Positions 59,303 through 64,000 of a DNA stretch of 64,000 nucleotides are shown in pieces. The notes below the pieces were generated by a model that worked only from the letters and a program-made list of their open reading frames with translations, had not been told where the DNA came from and ran no database searches. Location of the stretch: contig NZ_CP100762.1 in the NCBI RefSeq assembly GCF_024296665.1, positions 1 to 64,000 of the forward strand, given 5' to 3'. This stretch comes from Salinilacihabitans rarus. GTDB taxonomy: Archaea > Halobacteriota > Halobacteria > Halobacteriales > Natrialbaceae. Position numbers and translations under genes: made by a program. Within the stretch, counting starts at the first letter, position 1; each line of letters begins with the position of its first letter.

Positions 59303-61273
59303 TCAGTCCCGGTCGAGGTAGGTGATCTGTTCGTCCATCGGAGTGTACAGCCCGTACCCCACCAGGTCCTGCGTGCTCGGGTACGAGTTGAACCCGACCA
59401 CGTCGTCGTTGGTCACCGAGACGGTCATGCTGTGGGTCGAATAGGAGTTGGCGTTGAGTTCGAGGATCAGTTTCCAGACCTCGTCGTAGCGCTGACGCCG
59501 GAGGTCGGGGTCCTCGACGACGTCGACGCCGTAGCGGGCCTCGCGCATCGCCTCGTTGAGCTCCTCGATGTCGATGTTCTGGAAGTTACAGCACCCCATG
59601 AAGTTGTCGGGGTGGTGGATCGACTTCGCGTAGCCGTGGGGGCCGAAGCCGCCCGACAGCCCGATGTACGCCAGCCGCGGCTCGTTCTGGTACTCGCCGC
59701 TCATCAGCTGGGTGACGAACGTGATGAAGTCGATCGTCTCGACGTCGGCCTCGAAGTACTCCGACTGGCTCATCGACTCGGCGATCAGTTCGACGATCCT
59801 GACGCGGTCGTCGTTGTCGGAGTTGGTCTCGATGGTGATCTCGATGGGCGTCTCGATGCCCTTCTCCTCTATGACCTCCTCCATCAGCTCGCTGGCGCGC
59901 TCGGACGAGTACTCGTTGTACTCCCGGAGGTCCTCGACGAGCTGGTCGTAGTCGGCCGTGCCGTCAGTGGCGGCCAGCGGCGGCAGCGGGACCCACGCGG
60001 GCTTCTCCCAGCCCATGAAGATGTTCTCCGAGATCTGCTCGCGCGGGATGAGGTGGTTGACCGCGCGGCGCACCCGCGGGTCGTCCCACGGCTCGGAGTT
60101 GACCGGGAACTGGATGAATTTGTAGCCGGCACCCTGGGTCGCGGAGGTCTGGTACCCCTCGGAGGACTGGTAGTCGTCGAGGGTGCTGGACGTGAGACCG
60201 TAGGTCATGTCGATCTCGTCGTTCTGGAGCGCGGCCGACCGGTTCGAGTCGTCCTGGACGAACTGGATGTCGACCTCCTCGACGGCGGGACCGTTCGGGA
60301 AGTCCGCGTTGCCGTCGAACCAGTCTTTCAGTTCGGTGTCGAACCAGTAGTCGTCGTTTCTGGTGAAGACGACGTACTCCTCGTCCTGGTACTCGTCGAA
60401 CTCGAAGGGGCCGGTCCCCAGCGGCGTGTTCCCCTCGCGCGGGTCCATCGCCTGCGGCGGGAGGTCCGTACTCTCGGTCGGGTAGACCGGGAGGCCGGTG
60501 ATCTCGCGGACGAACGCCGCGTCGGGGATCTGCGCGTAGATGTGCACCGTGTAGTCGCCCTCGGCCTCGATGTGCAACAGCGAGTCGAAAATCTGACCCG
60601 CGAGGGGCGACCCTTCGACGCGCCGGAACGACGCGACGACGTTGTCGGCGGTGAGTTCCTCGCCGTTGTGGAACTCGATCCCCTCGTGGAGGTCGAACCG
60701 GTAGTGCATCCCGTAGGTGCCGTCGGCGACCGCGTCGGCGGCCCCGGACGAGGTGAGGATCAGCGCCTCGCCCTCGGACGGATCGTTGTCCGGATGGCTG
60801 ACGACGATCTGGTCCTCGGTGTCGATGTACGTGTTACCCTCGTCGTCCTCCGCGTAGGGGACCGAGGTCATGTACTCCTCGTAGTCGGTCGGTCCGGCCT
60901 CCGTGACGTCGAGGCGCTCGTAGGACTCGGCGAGCCACGGGTAGATCTCCCCGCTGGCGTTCGTCGTGATCATCCCCTCGTACATGAGGTTCATCATGAG
61001 GGTCGTGTGCGCCGAGCTACTGTACGGGTAGTCGAACGAGTCGGGAGCCTCGCCGATCGCGACGCGGAAGGTCCCGCCGTCTTTGATCTCGTCGGGGTTG
61101 ACCGTTTCGCGGTCCTGGACGGGGTCGAGCGACTCGCCGTCGCCGCCGTCGCCGCCGTCGCCGGTGAAGTCGCTGAGACAACCGGCGAGGCCGCCGATGC
61201 CGGCCGCGGACAGTCCTTTCAGGACGTGACGTCTGTCGAAGATTGAATTGGGCTGAGTATCTTCAGATCCCAT
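59303..61273 (-). CDS. dppA: Peptide ABC transporter solute-binding lipoprotein (A)
   Basis: 656-residue family 5 extracellular solute-binding protein. It has a Tat signal FDRRHVLKGLSAAGIGG and lipobox LAGC (about 29-32), an Asp/Gly-rich linker, then the SBP_bac_5 pattern: GGTFRVAIGEAPDSFDYP, LHEGIEFHNGEELTADNVVASFRR, PLGTGPFEF and YKFIQFPVNSEPWDDPRVRRAVNHL. It delivers peptide or other substrate to dppBCDF, with the lipid anchor facing out. A palindrome sits between its TATA element and the ATG. Confidence 0.92.
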   Translation of the reverse strand: MGSEDTQPNSIFDRRHVLKGLSAAGIGGLAGCLSDFTGDGGDGGDGESLDPVQDRETVNPDEIKDGGTFRVAIGEAPDSFDYPYSSSAHTTLMMNLMYEGMITTNASGEIYPWLAESYERLDVTEAGPTDYEEYMTSVPYAEDDEGNTYIDTEDQIVVSHPDNDPSEGEALILTSSGAADAVADGTYGMHYRFDLHEGIEFHNGEELTADNVVASFRRVEGSPLAGQIFDSLLHIEAEGDYTVHIYAQIPDAAFVREITGLPVYPTESTDLPPQAMDPREGNTPLGTGPFEFDEYQDEEYVVFTRNDDYWFDTELKDWFDGNADFPNGPAVEEVDIQFVQDDSNRSAALQNDEIDMTYGLTSSTLDDYQSSEGYQTSATQGAGYKFIQFPVNSEPWDDPRVRRAVNHLIPREQISENIFMGWEKPAWVPLPPLAATDGTADYDQLVEDLREYNEYSSERASELMEEVIEEKGIETPIEITIETNSDNDDRVRIVELIAESMSQSEYFEADVETIDFITFVTQLMSGEYQNEPRLAYIGLSGGFGPHGYAKSIHHPDNFMGCCNFQNIDIEELNEAMREARYGVDVVEDPDLRRQRYDEVWKLILELNANSYSTHSMTVSVTNDDVVGFNSYPSTQDLVGYGLYTPMDEQITYLDRD

Positions 61274-61282
61274 GAAATATGC

Positions 61283-61308
61283 GTGTGGACCACACTCATA
61301 TATAATTA
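61283..61308 (-). promoter_or_regulatory. dppA promoter with an internal palindrome
   Basis: The strong TATA-like TAATTATATATGA (minus strand, about 61296-61308) precedes the inverted repeat GTGTGG-A-CCACAC at 61283-61295, which sits between TATA and the start codon at 61273. It is a candidate repressor site controlling the whole importer operon. Confidence 0.55.
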
Positions 61309-61494
61309 TTGCTCGCGTTTCGAAGACCTGTACCCATGGTGACGTACGTCGAATCCGGTCGACGCGGCGGGTGAGTGGCTCAGAGCAGGCAGAACGGTCG
61401 AATCGAGCCGAGAGTCGGGGGTCCGAGGGCGTCGGAAGAGCGTCCGCTGCGATCGGTCGTCCCGTGCCGGCCGGTCGCCGCCGGCGCGCGACGC
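61309..61494. other. Intergenic region between dppA promoter and hpt
   Basis: No gene is supported. This stretch is the far-upstream region of dppA and the 3' flank of hpt; nothing further is seen. Confidence 0.35.
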
Positions 61495-62064
61495 TCAGTC
61501 GTCGCCGTCCTCGTCGACGATGACGACCTCGCCCTCGACGACGTCGACGTTGATGAGGGTCTTGACGTGGTAGCCCGCGTCCTCGACCTTGTTCTCGCCG
61601 CCGACCTTCTTGATGACGGCGACGGTGTCGATCACCTCGGCGCCGATCTCGTCGAGCGCGTCGAGGACGGCCGCGAGGGTGCCGCCGGTCGAGAGGACGT
61701 CGTCGAGCACGAGCACGCGCTCGCCCTCGCGGACGTCGTTGATGTACATCTCGTTCTCGGAGTAGCCGGTCCGCTGGGAGATGGCGACCTCGTCTTCGAG
61801 GCCGTACTCGCGCTTTCGGATCACCGTCAGGGGGATGTCGGTCATCAGCGAGACGGCCGTCGAGATGTGGATGCCCATCGCCGCGGGCGTGACGATGCGG
61901 TCGACCTCTTCGAGTTCGGCCTTGCGGATGATGCGGATGACGATCTCGCGCAGGAGCGTCGGGTCGAGTTTCGGCACGCCGTCGCTGATCGGGTGGACGA
62001 AGTAGTGGTACCCGTTCTTCTCGATGATGGGCGCCTCGAGCAGGGACTGCTTCAACTGATCCAT
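61495..62064 (-). CDS. hpt: Hypoxanthine/guanine phosphoribosyltransferase-like (Hpt)
   Basis: 189-residue purine salvage PRTase: the PRPP motif [13 protein letters not shown] is clear; [15 protein letters not shown] and [13 protein letters not shown] match archaeal HGPRTase-like proteins. It makes IMP or GMP from free base and PRPP in the cytosol. A TATA-like AACTTTTACTC lies about 27 nt upstream. Some haloarchaeal paralogues act on adenine instead; the base is not resolved here. Confidence 0.9.
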   Translation of the reverse strand: MDQLKQSLLEAPIIEKNGYHYFVHPISDGVPKLDPTLLREIVIRIIRKAELEEVDRIVTPAAMGIHISTAVSLMTDIPLTVIRKREYGLEDEVAISQRTGYSENEMYINDVREGERVLVLDDVLSTGGTLAAVLDALDEIGAEVIDTVAVIKKVGGENKVEDAGYHVKTLINVDVVEGEVVIVDEDGDD

Positions 62065-62137
62065 GTCGTGGGTCGTGCCGTAGGAGAGTAAAAGTTGACG
62101 ATACGCGCGGGAACGGTGTCGAGCGTTCGCGTACCGC

Positions 62138-62710
62138 TCAGTCGTCGGCGCCGTAACTGAGTTCGGGCGGCTTCTCGCCGTACCCCAGCCGCATGTTGCG
62201 CTCGTGGTAGATGTGAGCGGTGGCGGCCGCGGTGAACGTCGTCGAGATGAACCCCGCCCACGCCAGATCCGACAGCAGCGTCAGCGGGTAGATGCCGAGC
62301 CAGAGCGCGGCGACCAGCGCGCAACTGACCGCCCCCAGCGAGAGGTAGAGTTCGCGCCAGGCGAACTCGTGGCCCGGAACAATCTCGAGGTAGACGCTGA
62401 CGTCGCGGGTCAGGTCCGTCGCCTCGATCACTCCCTCGTCGGCGTCGAACGAGAGGATCCCCGCCTCGTCCATCTTCGGGAGATGCGTCTGCTGGAGCGT
62501 GGTGTAGACGCGCTTTCGTTGCTCCGGCGTGACGCCGTCGAGCGTGGTCTCGTACTCCCACGCGGCGACCTGCTGGGCGAGGTCGCCGAGTTCGACCGGC
62601 CGGCCGTCCTGCTTGAGAAACTGGACCACGTACCGCCGGCGCTGGTTGCGCAGCACCTCGAATATCTCACCTTTCGTGAGCGTATCCCCTCCCGAGACGT
62701 CGCCTATCAC
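62138..62710 (-). CDS. DUF7344-type HTH membrane protein
   Basis: 190 residues with a GTG start. The N-terminal ArsR-like winged helix spans about 10-90: [56 protein letters not shown]. Two hydrophobic helices (about 122-142 and 148-165) follow and a polar tail. This HTH-plus-two-helix arrangement is common and highly amplified in haloarchaea and likely gives membrane-linked regulators. Upstream are two TATA-like elements (near 62755 and 62780). Confidence 0.8.
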   Translation of the reverse strand: MIGDVSGGDTLTKGEIFEVLRNQRRRYVVQFLKQDGRPVELGDLAQQVAAWEYETTLDGVTPEQRKRVYTTLQQTHLPKMDEAGILSFDADEGVIEATDLTRDVSVYLEIVPGHEFAWRELYLSLGAVSCALVAALWLGIYPLTLLSDLAWAGFISTTFTAAATAHIYHERNMRLGYGEKPPELSYGADD

Positions 62711-62808
62711 GTCACGACACCCCCACCCCGGTCGAAACCGGATTACAACCCATTAATTCGTGGCAGGAACGCCACCTATATAATTCTCTTGACGGTCGCG
62801 AATTCCGA
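62711..62808. promoter_or_regulatory. AT-rich promoter region of the DUF7344 gene
   Basis: CCATTAATTC (about 62750-62759) and TATATAATTC (about 62777-62786) are both good TATA candidates, suggesting a leader of about 20-45 nt rather than a leaderless start. Confidence 0.4.
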
Positions 62809-63981
62809 TCAGTTCGGTGTCGTGTCGGCGTCGAGAACGACCGACAGCGAGGCGGCGATCTCGTCGGCCAGCCCGTCTTTCGAGCCCTCGAACCGGGCGG
62901 CGTCCGTGGCGTGGACGAGCAGCGCACGCGTCCGGTCCGACCCCATCACGCCCGCGTCGTTGGCGACGACGAACGCCGCGTCGATCCGCTCTAGGGTCTC
63001 GCGGGCGGCCTCGATCATCGCCTCGTCCTCGTCGGCGGTCTCGGTCTTGAACGCCACGATCGGCAGGTCCGGGCGGCGCTCGCGCACCTCGTCGACGAGT
63101 TTCGGCGTCGGCTCCAGTTCGAGCGTGAGCTCCTGTCCCGACCGGATCTTCTCGGGTCGGGCCTCGACGGTGTAGTCGCCGATCGCGGCCGCCGAGACCA
63201 GCGCGTCGGCGCCCTCGCTGGCCGCGAGCGTCGCATCGAGCATCTCCGCGGCGGTCTCGACCCGCCGGACGTCCGCGTACGGGACGTCGGGGCCGTCGTG
63301 GACGAGCGTCACGTCCGCCCCGCGGACGTAACAGGCCCGCGCGACCGCCCGCCCCATCTTCCCCGACGAGCGGTTCGTCAGCACGCGCACCGGGTCGATC
63401 GGCTCGCTGGTCGCCCCGCTCGTGACCACGACGCGCTCGCCGTCGAGCGGCCGGTCGCCGGCCGCGCGCGCGGCGTCGCAGACGATCGCCTCCTCGCTCG
63501 CGACCTTGGCTTTCCCCTCCTCGACCCGCGGGTCGACGAACGAGACGCCCCACGACTCGACGCGCTCGATCGCCTCGATCACGCCCGGGTGGTCGTACAT
63601 CGGCTCGTGCATCGCGGGCGCGATCACCACCGGCGTCCCCGACCCAAGCGCGGTCGTCGCACAGGTGGTGACCGGCGTGTCGTCGATCGCCGCGGCGATC
63701 TTCCCGACCGTGTTGGCCGTCGCCGGCGCGATCAGGAACACGTCGGCCCAGCCGTCGTCGCCGAAGAGGTCGACGTGCTCGACCGCGCCGGTGATCTCCG
63801 TGACCACCTCGCGGCCGGTGGCGAACTCGACCGACCACGGGTGAACGATCCCGCGTGCGCTGTCGCTCATCACACCCCGTACGTTCGCCCCCCGCCGTCG
63901 AAGCTCGTGGGCGAGTTCGACCGTCTTGACCGCCGCGATCGACCCCGTCACCCCGAGTACGACGTTGACTCCGTCCAGCAT
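62809..63981 (-). CDS. coaBC: Phosphopantothenoylcysteine synthetase/decarboxylase
   Basis: Bifunctional flavoenzyme making 4'-phosphopantetheine. The N-terminal CoaC flavodoxin-like domain (1-180) has GVTGSIAAVKTVEL, PATANTVGKIA and PAMHEPMYDHP; the C-terminal CoaB domain (185-390) has VVVTSGATSEPIDPVRVLTNRSSGKMG and LVSAAAIGDYTVEA. With pantoate kinase and phosphopantothenate synthetase it gives three CoA steps in this window. Complete at 390 residues; its ATG is 19 nt from the window end, so the promoter is cut off. Confidence 0.95.
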   Translation of the reverse strand: MLDGVNVVLGVTGSIAAVKTVELAHELRRRGANVRGVMSDSARGIVHPWSVEFATGREVVTEITGAVEHVDLFGDDGWADVFLIAPATANTVGKIAAAIDDTPVTTCATTALGSGTPVVIAPAMHEPMYDHPGVIEAIERVESWGVSFVDPRVEEGKAKVASEEAIVCDAARAAGDRPLDGERVVVTSGATSEPIDPVRVLTNRSSGKMGRAVARACYVRGADVTLVHDGPDVPYADVRRVETAAEMLDATLAASEGADALVSAAAIGDYTVEARPEKIRSGQELTLELEPTPKLVDEVRERRPDLPIVAFKTETADEDEAMIEAARETLERIDAAFVVANDAGVMGSDRTRALLVHATDAARFEGSKDGLADEIAASLSVVLDADTTPN

Positions 63982-64000
63982 TCGTGTGAGATTGCCGGCG

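Noticed and set aside
61139-61165. CCGTCGCCGCCGTCGCC run in dppA
   Set aside because: It encodes the Asp/Gly-rich linker after the lipobox, normal for haloarchaeal binding proteins.
62728-62741. CCGGT-CGAA-ACCGG as an operator
   Set aside because: Only 5-bp arms, made of G and C; expected by chance here.

Overview
This 64 kb window is chromosomal DNA of a halophilic archaeon (class Halobacteria). Three lines of evidence support this. The sequence is very GC-rich and the proteins are strongly acidic (Asp/Glu-rich, Lys-poor). Many genes have an AT-rich TATA-like element about 25-28 nt before the start codon, as expected for leaderless haloarchaeal transcripts. The gene content is archaeal: PAN proteasomal ATPase, prefoldin beta, RpoP, Nop10, aIF2 alpha, TruD, Pth2, geranylgeranylglyceryl phosphate synthase, archaeosortase and the archaeal CoA pathway. 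I cannot name the genus. Almost all long antisense reading frames are GC-driven shadows. I see no insertion sequence, integrase, CRISPR array or rRNA; there is one tRNA.

Layout, left half. 1-6.7 kb: pan, a one-helix membrane peptide, guaA (amidotransferase subunit), hflX and a Ca2+-type P-ATPase. 6.9-8.4 kb: the conserved archaeal run rpl37ae-rpoP-pcc1-prefoldin beta-DUF3194. 8.4-13.3 kb: a small membrane protein, a DUF2103 protein, a mini zinc ribbon, truD, a zinc alcohol dehydrogenase, a carboxylesterase and pth2. 13.4-18 kb: a DsbA-like lipoprotein, dcd and a two-gene operon encoding exported proteins related to copper amine oxidase and DyP peroxidase. 18-20.5 kb: a ThiR-like regulator, a methyltransferase, a thioesterase and a HalOD1 protein. 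20.5-28.7 kb: two polysaccharide flippases, an epimerase, a DUF5059-like/cupredoxin lipoprotein behind a DtxR-type palindrome, and Thi4. 28.7-33.4 kb: the archaeal CoA genes (phosphopantothenate synthetase and pantoate kinase) separated by a 955-residue membrane protein carrying 13 tandem DUF1508-like repeats.

Layout, right half. 33.5-37.5 kb: a Na+/H+ antiporter, a lipoprotein, aspS with decayed copies of its 3' tail downstream, and a cytochrome P450 pseudogene whose 3' remnant runs in frame into aspS. 37.5-46.8 kb: sirtuin, GGGP synthase, methyltransferases, threonine synthase, a flavin oxidoreductase, archaeosortase overlapping a phosphoesterase gene, an HTH regulator, a cold-shock protein and a J-domain protein. 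46.8-49.1 kb: the classical archaeal translation operon rpl44e-rps27e-eif2a-nop10-PAC2. 49.2-54.8 kb: haloarchaeal conserved proteins, a BBE-type flavoenzyme, a membrane hydrolase, a GT2 glycosyltransferase overlapping gtrA, and initiator tRNA-Met. 54.8-61.3 kb: a complete dipeptide/oligopeptide ABC operon (A-B-C-D-F). 61.5-64 kb: hpt, a DUF7344-type regulator and coaBC.

The most unusual items are: (i) the coupled amine-oxidase-like/DyP-like lipoprotein pair, in which both members have lost key catalytic or metal residues; (ii) the cupredoxin lipoprotein with a three-fold internal repeat, a Met-to-His axial substitution and an iron/manganese-type operator on its promoter; (iii) the 13-repeat membrane protein inside the CoA locus; (iv) the P450 remnant in frame with aspS. 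Alignments to families were made from memory by eye and no search was run.
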